64,000 bases of DNA from Dolichospermum compactum NIES-806 (GTDB taxonomy: Bacteria; Cyanobacteriota; Cyanobacteriia; Cyanobacteriales; Nostocaceae): positions 2,947,384 to 3,011,383 of the forward strand of contig NZ_AP018316.1 of the NCBI RefSeq assembly GCF_002368115.1, given 5' to 3'. Position 1 is the first letter of the stretch. Each line of letters opens with the position of its first letter. Under the pieces are notes generated by a model. That model made no database searches. It saw only the letters and a program-made list of their open reading frames with translations, and was not told the origin of the DNA. Positions 45,851-55,856 of the stretch are shown in pieces. The position numbers were made by a program, and so were the translations under genes.

Positions 45851-45985
45851 ATGATTTTGACTTTCTCTTGAGAAGTTACTCCGAAAAAATCGCTTTTGTT
45901 CAATTAAAAATAAGGTGCGTTACATTTCATTAACGCACCCTATAAGATCAGCGATCGCACTTCCTAACACCACCTACGAGCAAGT

Positions 45986-46756
45986 TTAGTTTTTTGCAGA
46001 CTCATTCAGTTGCTGCTGAATCTGTTGAACTTCCTCGATCGATAAACCTGTTGAAGATACAATAAGACTGAGTGCCACGCCACCGCGTAGAAGATTAAGC
46101 GCGATCGCCCGCTTCTCCTCTTTCCGAGCATCTCTTTCAATCGAACGATAAACAGTGGATTCCTGCATGATGTCTCTCCGTAGTATGCGATAAACGATCT
46201 CATCTTCTAATTTTAGCCCAGCCAAAATCCCTGATGCTGCCATCAGGTTTGCTTTTGTTGTAGGGTCTACAATCTGATCCACCCTTTTAGCTACTTGGCG
46301 CAACGTTTCCTCGGCATTAACACTTTCACCCAAAACCGCAAAGGGAATCAGCCCAGGATATTGCAGGAAAAGTGATGCAGGTTGTTCCCACAATCGGATG
46401 ACATCAAACTCATGGCGCGTCCGCTCCATCATAAAGCTCGTTTGATAAGCCAACTCCGACCTAGTCTGCTTTAAGTAAATTACGACCTGTCGCATTGGTT
46501 TAGTTGGATCTTTTCGGTACATTCGCACACGGTAATCCAAAATGCGAAATGGAATATTATTTTTAGGGAGCGTTTGAAACTCGATATGTAAAAAGGATTC
46601 GTTAGATTCCAGCAAAATCAAGGCATCGGCTCGAATCGGGTCAAGGGAGAGTTCCGAGGGTTGGATTTGTGTCAGGGTGACAGGTTCACCCAAAAGCCAA
46701 CTGGCAAAGTCAGCAGAGAAATTTTCGGCAAGAAATCGGCAGGTATCGTCATACAT
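45986..46756 (-). CDS. Rpn-family PD-(D/E)XK protein
   Basis: A 256-residue protein starting MYDDTCRFLAENFSADFASW, the usual opening of this family in cyanobacteria. RADALILLESNESFLHIEFQ then TLPKNNIPFRILDYRVRMYR (about 40-80) contains the Asp and Glu-x-Gln of the PD-(D/E)XK fold shared with Rpn recombination-promoting nucleases. The C-terminal third is a helical region with Arg/Glu repeats and an HTH-like end (VSSTGLSIEEVQQIQQQL). ATG at 46756 is used; the upstream extension is repeat-derived. The active-site Lys is a Gln here, so activity is uncertain. Confidence 0.75.
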   Translation of the reverse strand: MYDDTCRFLAENFSADFASWLLGEPVTLTQIQPSELSLDPIRADALILLESNESFLHIEFQTLPKNNIPFRILDYRVRMYRKDPTKPMRQVVIYLKQTRSELAYQTSFMMERTRHEFDVIRLWEQPASLFLQYPGLIPFAVLGESVNAEETLRQVAKRVDQIVDPTTKANLMAASGILAGLKLEDEIVYRILRRDIMQESTVYRSIERDARKEEKRAIALNLLRGGVALSLIVSSTGLSIEEVQQIQQQLNESAKN

Positions 46757-46857
46757 GAAAAAATTATACGATAATATCCGCTTACTCAATTCAAAGTCGG
46801 ATAGAATTTTTCCCTTGGTTTTATCCAGAATTTTTCTGTATAACGGTACAATTGAAC

Positions 46858-46990
46858 GCACTTTATCAATCTAACCTACTAGCGATCGCACTTCATCAAT
46901 CCAACCTAAAAGCGATCGCACTTTATCAATCTAACCTACAAGCGGTCGCACTTTATAAATCTAACCTACTAGCGATCGCACTTGTTAGCA
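46858..46990. repeat. Tandem repeat array, 36-base unit
   Basis: Four units of AGCGATCGCACTTTATCAAT followed by CTAACCTACA, each differing at a few bases. The unit is the 3' part of the 51-base repeat at 44315, lacking its CCTAGGTCGCGCTTCG segment. It begins at the original upstream extension of the Rpn gene. Confidence 0.8.
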
Positions 46991-46998
46991 TCTTTAGT

Positions 46999-48613
46999 CT
47001 AACAACGATCAAAGATACAGGAAATTAATTCCTTATAAACATTCATTTCTTCCGAGATACACTTAGAAAGATTCAACTTAAATACTTCAGCATTAACGCT
47101 GGAAGTAATTCCACAAATATTTTTTATTTTTCCAGTGACATCTTTTAAGTTCTGATTGTCTATATCTGTCACTAATAGATAGATCGTATTCATTTTCACT
47201 AAATTCGCGGTTATTTTCTTCACAGTATTTGACAAGAACTTCTTTGTCATACAAATAGTTTTCAATTTCCCATCTTTTCAGGACTCTGTGATTGGCTCGA
47301 TTAAGCTGGAGATATGATTGCCTGTCCTGCTCAGTAGTATCTCGCCCTGATGCCATATCTCTATCCTTTAAGACTAATATTTCCAGGTTAGAAAAGACCT
47401 TGCTTAGAATCGCAATTGCAATATCACTTCGCTTATCTAATTCAGTATTACCTCCACTCGAAACAAAGAGTGTATCGTGATAACTTTCCGAAAATATATT
47501 ATTAAAAACCTGGGCATCTAATCCTCTCTCGACCCCACCCATACCTGGTTCGTCACGTCCTTCACAATAGACTATACGTTTAGGGCTAACAAGATTGGCT
47601 AAGTCATCAAGCGCAATTGAAAAAATATCACTCCAATTTGCTCTTAACGCCTTCATCGGAGTCAGGGTATAAGCCTCTGAAGCGAGTTTATCGTTGGACT
47701 TAAATTGAATAATTTGACACTTGTCCTTCATCTCATCTTGTAGAGCGCGTAAAAAGCCTATGCTATGGGTTGTAAGCCATATTTGGCAGTTCTCTCCAAC
47801 TAAACGATCAATTTCTATTAAAAGATTTTTCTGTATTGATGTATTTATGTGCAGCTCTGGTTCGTCTAATAAAAATATAGTATCGCAATATTCATCTTGC
47901 CTTAGATAGAGATCCAAAAGTATATCAATTACTTCTTTTTCTCCTGAAGAAAGGACATTGAATTCAAAGTCACTTGGGTGATCCGACTTCTTAAAGTAAA
48001 GACTACCTTGAGAAGCTTCAATATTTCCAATACTTGATATCTCTAAATCAAGACACTTTTTAATAGAAGAGTTCAAATCTCCAATTATTTTTTCTTTTGC
48101 CTCACTTGGTTTGCAGTCAAAATCATTCAGATATTTGTTATATTTGATATAGAGTCGCCTGTAGTTTTCCTCTATTTTGTCATCAATATCTGATGTTGTA
48201 GTCGCCCCATATTGATTGAATCTTATATCAGGAGTCGCCATTGATTGTTTGACCATAAGGCTGCTGTTGTACCTATATGGACTACGAAATGAAAATATTG
48301 TATTTTCTTTGCCAGACCTTTGCTTTTCACTTCTAATTTCCTGAAATGTTCCTTCCAAAAACTGAATAGAAACATTTTGATGATTGTAATTTGGAGTTCT
48401 GTTCATCGAATGATATTGATGATCTTTACCATCTTTGTTTCCTACCCGATTATGTGCATTGTTGTGAAAAAGCATCCCATCTAGCACACTACTTTTTCCG
48501 CAGCCATTAGGACCCACCAATGCAACTATCCTTTTGGGATTTTCACCTAGATCAATAGTAAGGTCAAAAAATCTTTTGTAGCCATTCTTAAGCTGAAGTT
48601 TCTTTATTCTCAT
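46999..48613 (-). pseudogene. OLD/RecF-like ATPase, probable C-terminal frameshift
   Basis: Codes for an ATPase starting MRIKKLQLKNGYKRFFDLTI with Walker A VGPNGCGKSSVLDG (about residues 32-45), a signature motif VLSSGEKEVIDILLDLY, and Walker B TIFLLDEPELHI. A TOPRIM-like segment (RIVYCEGRDE...LVLKDRDMASG) follows, as in OLD-family nucleases. The 506-residue frame ends oddly (SISDRYRQSELKRCHWKNKK). In the next frame the same stretch reads LLVTDIDNQNLKDVTGKIKN then ICGITSSVNAEVFKLNLSKC and continues to 46999, which is far more protein-like. One indel near 47180 would explain this. It may be damaged or still active. Confidence 0.7.
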
Positions 48614-48668
48614 CTGACAAATTATTTCGCTTCACAACTATATATCTTACGCAATTCTGCGGACTTTT

Positions 48669-51600
48669 TTAATGGTCAGATGATTGTAGTTTAATCCCCA
48701 AAACTTGAGTATATGCACCTCTAGCTTGTGTCACCCCAATTGTCCGCTGTGCTGACTCTATCATCGGACGGCGCAAACTCACAACTATAAACTGTGCCTG
48801 TTCTGCCTGTTGTTTAATCATTCTCGCTAATCGTTCCACATTTGACCCATCTAAAAACATATCAACTTCATCAAAGGCGTAAAATGGAGATGGACGATAA
48901 CGTTGTAGAGAGAAAATAAAACTTAATGCAGTTAAGGATTTCTCTCCCCCAGACATAGAAGCAAGACGTTGGACGGGTTTTCCTTTCGGGTGTGCAACTA
49001 GGTTTAAACCACTGTTAAAAGGATCTTCGGGATTATCTAGTTGTAAATAACCGTCACCATCGGAAAGGATAGCAAAAATTGATTGGAAATTCTCATTTAC
49101 TGCATCAAAAGCTTCTTTAAATGCTTTTTGACGGAGGGTGGTAAAGTTTTCAATTCTTAATAATAATTCTGTCCGTTCACCTTCTAAAGTCTCTAATTTT
49201 TCCGTAAGTTCTTGAAGACGACCTTGGACTTTATCGAATTCTTCCAAAGCTAACATATTCACAGGTTCCATTGCCTGTAAACGTTTACCTAAACTCCGCA
49301 ATTCTTTTTGTAAGTCTTCTAAATCAACTTTATTGGGAACTTCTGGGAGGGGACTGGGTAATTCTGCACCTAAATCTCGCAATTGGTTTTGCAGTGCTGT
49401 TAAATCTTCCCGGCGTTTTTGTTGAGTTTCTTGCAGTTTCTCAATTTCCCATTGTAATTGTTGTTGACGCAATAAGAGCGATCGCAATTCGGTTTCTGCT
49501 GTATCTCGGTTCTTTTTCTCTTCCCCTAAATTCTCTTCTAATTTCCGCAAATTAGCTTGCATTGTGGTAATCAAATTATTCAATTCTTCAACTTGACTAT
49601 TAACTGTTGCTTGTTGCTGTTTTCCTGTCGTTTCTTCTTGTTGATATTGAATAACTCTGGTTTGAGATTCTTCTATTTTTTCTTGTAATCGTTGTTGTTG
49701 ATTTTCGAGATTTTTTAATTGTTGTTGCACATCTCTTAACGCGGTTTCTCGTTGTTGTAATTCCTGTTCTTGGGTTTTAATGATAGCTTGGATTTGTTGC
49801 CATTCGCTGGGGGTTTGGGAAGATTCCAACTCAGCTAAAGTATGTCTCAATTGTTGTAATTGAGTTTCTTGTTCTGGTAATTCCTGATTTAAAATTTCTA
49901 ACCGGGATTGTGCAGATGTGAATTTTTGGGTATTTTGGGAAAGTTGGGAACGAGTATTTTCTAACTGCGTTGTTAAACCTTTAATATCTTTCTTTAACTG
50001 TTCTAAATATAATTGTTGTTCTCTGCGTCCTTGACGTGCTTCCGTCAATTCTATAGTTAATGTTTTAGTGCGAGTTGCTAAAGTAGAAATTGCTTCTCCA
50101 CAACGTTCTAAAATCCGATCAATATCTATTAAGCGAGTTTTTAAATTAGCGACTTCTTGAGATTCTCCGGCTTCACCGCTATCAAAGCGTAAAGATGAAC
50201 GTTGATTACCGCTACCTCCAGTCATTGCGCCGCTAGTTTCCAATAATTCCCCTTGTAAAGTGACTATCCGATATAGTCCCATGTTTTTCCGAGCTTGTGC
50301 CAGGGTTGCAAATACCACCGTTGCACCAAAAACATAGGCAAATACATCATGATAACGGCGATCGCATTCTACCAAATCTACCGCATAACTGACAAAACCA
50401 TCAGCTAAACGCAGAGTTGCATCTTGAGTAAATTTCGGGACTTTAATTTTATTTAAAGGTAAAAAAGTTGCCCTTCCGGCCCGTTTTTGTTTCAACAGTT
50501 CAATTCCCGCAGATGCCACACTATCATCTTCCACCACAATATGCCCTAAACGCCCACCAGCAGCCATTTCTAAAGCTAATTGATATTTAGGATCTACCTT
50601 GCCCAACTGCACTACCAAACCCCATAAACCAGGCATTTCTGACTGTAAAATTACCTTACTAGCTTGTGTTCCTTGGATCTCCTGTTGTGCCTGTGTTTGT
50701 GCTTCTAATTTATCTAATTGACGTTGTTTATCGCGTTGTTCTTGTAAAAGTCGCTTTTGGGTATCTTGTTGAATTTGTAACTCTTGTTCTGTCGCAGCGA
50801 GATTTTCGGCTAAATTTTGAATAGGTTGGGTAGAAGCATTAAATTCTGTTTCCAAACGCCCACATTCAACTTGCTTTGCGGTTAATTCCGGTTCTAAAGT
50901 TGCAATTAACTGAGATTGTTCCGAAATCAATTGTTGTAATTGAGTATTCCGTTCCTGTAATTGCGCCTGTTCAGTGCGTTGGGGTTCGAGAATATGCAGC
51001 AAAGATTCAATTTGCCGATTTAAAGCTGTTTGTTGTTGTACCCAAGCTTCCGAAGCTGAGGCAATTTCCGCAGCAGCTTGACGAGAAGACTCTAAATTTT
51101 GTTGAGCTTTATCTCTTTCTGATTGTAGAGATGTGACATTCAACATTTCTACATTGTGTTGTTTTTTAGCTTCCTCTAAAGCAAGTTGATATTGTTGAAT
51201 TTCCTGATAAGTTTGATTTAATCGCTTTGTGGATTCTTGAATAGATGTTTCTAATTCCCGTTGTTGTCGTTGGAGTTGTTTCCGTTCAGCTTCTTGAGTA
51301 GCGAGATTTGATTGAACAGAAAGAAGTTCCTCCTCACCCAAAGCCTTAACCCGAAGATTGAGTTGATCTAATTCAGTAGTTTTCTGATCAATTTGGGAAT
51401 TAGTTGTATTTAATTCAGTAGTAAAATTACTGAAATTACGATCGCCATCTTGAACTTGTGCAACCAGCTTTTCCTGCTGTGCTTGGAGAGAACGCCAAGA
51501 TAACACCGCCTCCCAAGACTGCTTTTGAATAAACTCAATTTTCAATAATTGATACTTTTCCGCCTTAGCCTTGTCTTGAGAAAGGCGATCGCATTGTACA

Positions 51601-52298
51601 CTTAACTCAGTCTGAATAATCCGACAACTATCTTCCTTATCCTTCACCTCATCCAAAGTAGACTTAGCTTGGAGTATTTTCCGATCATAAGTCGCCACCC
51701 CGGCCAACTCATCAATAATTTCCCGACGTTCCCGCGCATTCATCGAGATAATACTCGTTACATCCCCCTGTAACACCACATTATAGCCTTCAGGATAAAT
51801 CCGCAACTCTTCTAAATCCTCATGTAACTCAGACAGAGTACAAGCGACACCATTAATATAATAATTAGACGTATACCCCCCTTGTTGAGACACCCGCAAC
51901 CGCCGAGTCACACTCCACTCAGACGATTTTAGATTTTGGATTTTGGATTTTGGATTTTCCTCCGTCTCCTCTACTTCCCCTACCTCCCCTACTTCCTCCC
52001 TCTGCGCCACTGCGCCTCTGCGAGAGACATCCGAAATATCAAAAGTCACAGTTACACTAGCTTCCAGAGCCGAACGCCCCTTATGTTTTTGGGCATTATT
52101 CACCAAATCCGGTAAACGTTCCGCCCGCATACCCTTAGAACTAGCCAGTCCCAAACAAAACAACAAAGCATCTAGAATATTTGACTTCCCAGAACCATTG
52201 GGACCAGATATGACAGTACAACCCGGTAGCAAAGGGACAGCAGTAGTCCCACCGAAGGATTTAAAATTGGTAAGTTCAACGCGCTTGACATATACCAT
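48669..52298 (-). CDS. smc: Chromosome segregation protein SMC
   Basis: A 1209-residue condensin ATPase. Walker A is ISGPNGSGKSNILDALLFCL (about 31-50). Two long coiled coils flank the hinge (about 540-680), the signature motif is SMSGGEKSLTALSFIF, and Walker B is FYAFDEVDMFLDG near the C-terminus. At about residues 98-130 an insertion (GAVAQREEVGEVGEVEETEE then NPKSKIQNLKSS) is encoded by intergenic-type repeats (GCGCCTCTGCG and the AATCCAA heptamer), and the frame is kept. It lies in the head domain. The ATG at 52298 opens at the conserved MVYVKRVELTNFKSFG. Confidence 0.95.
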   Translation of the reverse strand: MVYVKRVELTNFKSFGGTTAVPLLPGCTVISGPNGSGKSNILDALLFCLGLASSKGMRAERLPDLVNNAQKHKGRSALEASVTVTFDISDVSRRGAVAQREEVGEVGEVEETEENPKSKIQNLKSSEWSVTRRLRVSQQGGYTSNYYINGVACTLSELHEDLEELRIYPEGYNVVLQGDVTSIISMNARERREIIDELAGVATYDRKILQAKSTLDEVKDKEDSCRIIQTELSVQCDRLSQDKAKAEKYQLLKIEFIQKQSWEAVLSWRSLQAQQEKLVAQVQDGDRNFSNFTTELNTTNSQIDQKTTELDQLNLRVKALGEEELLSVQSNLATQEAERKQLQRQQRELETSIQESTKRLNQTYQEIQQYQLALEEAKKQHNVEMLNVTSLQSERDKAQQNLESSRQAAAEIASASEAWVQQQTALNRQIESLLHILEPQRTEQAQLQERNTQLQQLISEQSQLIATLEPELTAKQVECGRLETEFNASTQPIQNLAENLAATEQELQIQQDTQKRLLQEQRDKQRQLDKLEAQTQAQQEIQGTQASKVILQSEMPGLWGLVVQLGKVDPKYQLALEMAAGGRLGHIVVEDDSVASAGIELLKQKRAGRATFLPLNKIKVPKFTQDATLRLADGFVSYAVDLVECDRRYHDVFAYVFGATVVFATLAQARKNMGLYRIVTLQGELLETSGAMTGGSGNQRSSLRFDSGEAGESQEVANLKTRLIDIDRILERCGEAISTLATRTKTLTIELTEARQGRREQQLYLEQLKKDIKGLTTQLENTRSQLSQNTQKFTSAQSRLEILNQELPEQETQLQQLRHTLAELESSQTPSEWQQIQAIIKTQEQELQQRETALRDVQQQLKNLENQQQRLQEKIEESQTRVIQYQQEETTGKQQQATVNSQVEELNNLITTMQANLRKLEENLGEEKKNRDTAETELRSLLLRQQQLQWEIEKLQETQQKRREDLTALQNQLRDLGAELPSPLPEVPNKVDLEDLQKELRSLGKRLQAMEPVNMLALEEFDKVQGRLQELTEKLETLEGERTELLLRIENFTTLRQKAFKEAFDAVNENFQSIFAILSDGDGYLQLDNPEDPFNSGLNLVAHPKGKPVQRLASMSGGEKSLTALSFIFSLQRYRPSPFYAFDEVDMFLDGSNVERLARMIKQQAEQAQFIVVSLRRPMIESAQRTIGVTQARGAYTQVLGIKLQSSDH

Positions 52299-52396
52299 GA
52301 GGCACTGGTTAACTATGATTATGATCTGGGTTAAGTAAACAAGTGTACCAATTATTTATCATTTCGTGGCTATAAAAAAGAGTAATAAATAAATTT

Positions 52397-53842
52397 ATGC
52401 AGATTCAAACGCCAGATTGGGTGAAACACGCAGTTTTCTATCAAATATTCCCCGATAGATTTGCGAGAAGTCAGCGTTCCCGTCACACTTTCTTAAATAA
52501 TAGCAATTTAGAAGCCTGGGATGCACCACCTACACTCCAAGGTTACAAAGGTGGTGATTTATGGGGTGTGCTGGAAAAATTAGACTATATCCAAAGTTTA
52601 GGGGTGAATGCAATTTACTTTACACCCATTTTCCAATCTGCTAGTAATCATCGTTATCATACCCATAATTATTACCAAGTTGATCCGATGTTGGGGGGAA
52701 ATCAAGCTTTACGAGAATTAATAGATGCAGCCCATTCACGAAATATGAAAATAGTTCTCGATGGCGTATTTAATCATTCTAGTCGAGGCTTTTTCTTTTT
52801 TCATGATGTCTTAGAAAATGGTTCTAATTCCCCTTGGGTAAATTGGTTTAAAATTCAAAATTGGCCGCTTGCACCTTATGATGGTAATTTACCCGCTAAC
52901 TATGATGCTTGGGCGGGGATTCGCTCTTTACCAACCTTTAATCATGATCATCCAGATGTGAAGGAGTATATCATGAAAATTGCCGAATATTGGCTGAAAT
53001 TTGGCATTGATGGTTGGCGGTTAGATGTGCCTTATGAAATTAAAACTCCGGGTTTTTGGCAGGAATTTCGCCAACGAGTTAAAGGTATTAATCCTCATGC
53101 TTATATTGTGGGGGAAGTTTGGACAGATGCCCGTGAATGGCTCGATGGGACGCAATTTGATGGGGTACTCAATTATTTATTTAATGAGGCAGTTCTGGCG
53201 TTTGCTGTAGGCGATCGCATCGTATTAGAATTAGTAGAGTCTCAGAGTTATTATCCCTATCCTGCCCTAGATGCGGCTGGTTATGCAGCCAAAATTCACA
53301 GCCTTTTAGAATTATATCCTTGGGAAATTCAACTAACTCAATTAAACGTCTTGAGTAGCCATGATACAGCCAGATTAATGAGTATTGCTGATGGTGATCA
53401 AGCAAGTGTAGAATTATCTAATTTGTTATTATTCACCTTTCCCGGTGCGCCGAGTATTTACTATGGTGATGAAGTGGGTTTACCTGGAGGCATAGATCCA
53501 GATTGTCGCCGTGTTTTCCCCCTAGAATCTGACTGGAATCAAGAACTTTTAAATACTCACAAACAATTAATTTCTCTACGTCAAAATCATCCAGCTTTGC
53601 GACTTGGTAGTTATCAAGTTCTTTATGCAGTAGGAACAGTTTATGTATTTGCGCGGATTTTAGAAAGGGAAGAATTAATTATTGCTGTGAATGTGGGGAC
53701 TGAATCTATTACGGTGAATATAGATTGTAGTAATTTGCAAAATCAACCTGAACAAGTTTTATTTGGAAATGGAGAAATTGTCTGGAAGGGGGAAAATGTT
53801 TGTTTAACTATTCCTCCCCGTAGTGGTTTAATTTTGGGATAA
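52397..53842 (+). CDS. GH13 alpha-amylase family enzyme (cyclomaltodextrinase/neopullulanase-like)
   Basis: A 481-residue glycoside hydrolase. The four GH13 regions are present: DGVFNHSSRG (I), GWRLDVPYEI (II, nucleophile Asp), GEVWTDA (III, acid/base Glu) and VLSSHDTARL (IV). GIDPDCRRVFPLE after region IV is typical of the cyclomaltodextrinase/neopullulanase group, but the N-terminal starch-binding domain of longer members is absent. It probably acts on maltodextrins in the cytoplasm, in glycogen turnover. It is divergent from smc, with which it shares a 100-base promoter region. Confidence 0.88.
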   Translation: MQIQTPDWVKHAVFYQIFPDRFARSQRSRHTFLNNSNLEAWDAPPTLQGYKGGDLWGVLEKLDYIQSLGVNAIYFTPIFQSASNHRYHTHNYYQVDPMLGGNQALRELIDAAHSRNMKIVLDGVFNHSSRGFFFFHDVLENGSNSPWVNWFKIQNWPLAPYDGNLPANYDAWAGIRSLPTFNHDHPDVKEYIMKIAEYWLKFGIDGWRLDVPYEIKTPGFWQEFRQRVKGINPHAYIVGEVWTDAREWLDGTQFDGVLNYLFNEAVLAFAVGDRIVLELVESQSYYPYPALDAAGYAAKIHSLLELYPWEIQLTQLNVLSSHDTARLMSIADGDQASVELSNLLLFTFPGAPSIYYGDEVGLPGGIDPDCRRVFPLESDWNQELLNTHKQLISLRQNHPALRLGSYQVLYAVGTVYVFARILEREELIIAVNVGTESITVNIDCSNLQNQPEQVLFGNGEIVWKGENVCLTIPPRSGLILG

Positions 53843-53864
53843 ATGTTAAAATCTGCTAAAAAAA

Positions 53865-53892
53865 GTAGAGACGTTCCATGGAACGTCTCTAC
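53865..53892. repeat. Perfect 28-base palindrome
   Basis: GTAGAGACGTTCCA followed by its exact complement, TGGAACGTCTCTAC, just after the amylase stop. A variant (GGAGAGACGTTTGTCC then GGAACGTCTCTAC) lies at about 54126-54154. It is a dispersed repeat that can act as a terminator. Confidence 0.75.
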
Positions 53893-53933
53893 AAGGGTTT
53901 TGGAGGAGGCATATTTAATTTTTGAAGATGTCT

Positions 53934-54100
53934 AAGAGGTTGTTTGAAAAGTATTAGATGAAACCAATAATTTCCAAGAACCTAACCCCCCAGCCCCCTT
54001 CCCTACCAGGGAATGGGGGTTTCAAAGCCTCTCCCCGCGTCGGGGAGAGGTTTGGAGAGGGGTTTATTTATACATTAAAAACTTTTAAAACATCCTCTAA
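53934..54100. mobile_element. MITE family B, copy 2
   Basis: Same ends as the 3252 copy (GAGGTTGTTTGAAAAGT left; the right end reads back as GAGGATGTTTTAAAAGT), flanked by TAA, with the CCCTACCAGGGAATGGGG and GGGGAGAGGTTTGGAGAGG core. It sits in the 600-base region between the amylase and the TPR gene, with GTCAAAA heptamers at 54386-54412. Confidence 0.75.
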
Positions 54101-54442
54101 TGATTTTTGATGATATCCAAACTGTTGGAGAGACGTTTGTCCGGAACGTCTCTACACCTAAATTCATCCTTCGTTTCAGCAACGCCAAATTTTTGACCTA
54201 TTATCTATTACATCCTTTCCTAACGAGTGACTTACGGTGATATATTTGGATAATAGCCAGTGTGAAAAAATATTTGTTGGTGATATTTTTTTGAGCTTTG
54301 TGGGTAATCTAATCACATAGGAGTAATGCTGCAATTTAGACAACAGCAATTTTTAAGGTATGGCTAGTACCGCAGGGCGTTCGTCAAAAGTCAAAAGTCA
54401 AAAGTCAAAACGAATATACAATGAGCTTTCCAGTAGTTTGGA

Positions 54443-54856
54443 ATGGTCTATTTATTTCCGCCGACCTGTACTAGTTCCGGGAATGATTATTTGGTTCGGT
54501 GCGGTAAGCAGATTGAGCGAAAGAAAAGAATTGTTACATATATTGAACTTATTTCATTTGGCGGTTCAATATTGTTCGGCGGGGTTAATGCCATCAAACA
54601 GTCTTGGAAAAAACCTAAGCAAGCAGTAGTTCAATCGGCTGAAAATGAGTTACAGAAACAAATTAAGGGGTATGAGTTAATTTTACAGCGTGAACCGAAT
54701 AATCAAACAGCTTTAGAAAAGCTGTCTATTATTCGGTTAAAGTCGGGAGATAATCAGGGAGCGATCGCTTTGATGGAGAAGTTGGTAAAATTACATCCAG
54801 ATAGACAGGATTATAAAACTGTTTTGGCAAATACAAAGAAGACAATAGGGAAGTAA
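54443..54856 (+). CDS. Small TPR-domain protein, N-terminus uncertain
   Basis: A 137-residue protein. The last 65 residues are a TPR pair (QIKGYELILQREPNNQTALE then KLSIIRLKSGDNQGAIALME). The first 45 contain CTSSGNDYLVRC, perhaps a degraded zinc ribbon, and a hydrophobic segment (VTYIELISFGGSILFGGVNA). A separate upstream ATG (about 54420) in another frame gives MSFPVVWNGLFISADLY and stops, so the true N-terminus may have been lost by frameshift. A 54-base piece of the TPR end is repeated at 58516. Confidence 0.5.
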   Translation: MVYLFPPTCTSSGNDYLVRCGKQIERKKRIVTYIELISFGGSILFGGVNAIKQSWKKPKQAVVQSAENELQKQIKGYELILQREPNNQTALEKLSIIRLKSGDNQGAIALMEKLVKLHPDRQDYKTVLANTKKTIGK

Positions 54857-54952
54857 AAGTTATATTCAGAATTGTTTATAATATAGTTTGATGGATATAA
54901 AATTATATCCCGTCTTAGCTAACACCAACATATTCTTCCAAAATGGAAAACT

Positions 54953-55711
54953 ATGGACACCCTGAAAATTGCTCCTTCAACACAGTTACCAGATCATACC
55001 CAATTACCCTGTGAAGATGGAACATTTGTGAAAAATTTTCAAGAACATCCTCAAAGTATTCTTTTAACAGAATCTATCTGGTCAAAATTACAAACAATTC
55101 ATCCAGACAAACAATTTTGCATAGGACAAGATAGCGGTATTTATTGGCGGATTACAGAACCACCAGAAAGTGGCGCAGAAGCACCAGATTGGTTTTATGT
55201 TCCTGATGTGCCACCTGCTTTAAATGGTCAAATGCGCCGTTCTTATGTGATGTGGCAAGAATTAGTTGCTCCCCTAATTGTCATTGAATTTGTATCCGGT
55301 AATGGTAAAGAAGAAAGGGACGAAACTCCATATCAGGGCAAATTTTGGGTTTATGAAAAAGCGATTAGAGTGCCTTTTTACGGTATTTATGAAGAAAATA
55401 AATCATCCTTAGAATTATATCATTTAATCGAAGGACAATATCACTTGATGCCACCTAATGCCAGGGGTCATTATGTAATTGAAAAAATGGGTGTTGAATT
55501 AGGAATTTGGCAAGGAACATATAAAAATGTCGAGTTACCTTGGCTAAGGTGGTGGGATTTGGAAGGTAATTTCTTGTTAACAGGAGAAGAACAGGCTGAA
55601 CAGGAAAAACAGCGGGCTGAACAGGAAAAGCAGCGGGCTGAACAGGAAAAGCAACGGGCTGATAGATTAGCAGCAAAATTGCGAGAATTAGGCGTTGAAT
55701 TTGATAATTGA
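54953..55711 (+). CDS. Uma2-family protein with a heptad-repeat tail
   Basis: A 252-residue protein of the Uma2 (DUF820) family, a PD-(D/E)XK-like fold greatly expanded in cyanobacteria. The core is PDWFYVPDVPPALNGQMRRS then LIVIEFVSGNGKEERDETPY and KFWVYEKAIRVPFYGIYEEN. The tail has three 7-residue units EQEKQRA encoded by near-identical 21-base repeats, predicted coiled coil. The function of the family is unproven; endonuclease is a prediction. Confidence 0.75.
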   Translation: MDTLKIAPSTQLPDHTQLPCEDGTFVKNFQEHPQSILLTESIWSKLQTIHPDKQFCIGQDSGIYWRITEPPESGAEAPDWFYVPDVPPALNGQMRRSYVMWQELVAPLIVIEFVSGNGKEERDETPYQGKFWVYEKAIRVPFYGIYEENKSSLELYHLIEGQYHLMPPNARGHYVIEKMGVELGIWQGTYKNVELPWLRWWDLEGNFLLTGEEQAEQEKQRAEQEKQRAEQEKQRADRLAAKLRELGVEFDN

Positions 55712-55856
55712 GCAATCTTGTATATGGAGATGATTTAAATCACAGTTAACCGGGCGGTTAGAAACCGCGTCTACACAGGCAAGACCCACCTAAGTGGGTT
55801 TAAATTCATTGGGTTTGTTAAAATTAAATAGCAGAAAAATATGGAGTTTTTGGCCA

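Noticed and set aside
44315..46990. Possible CRISPR arrays
   Set aside because: Units follow each other directly with no unique spacers and no cas genes nearby.
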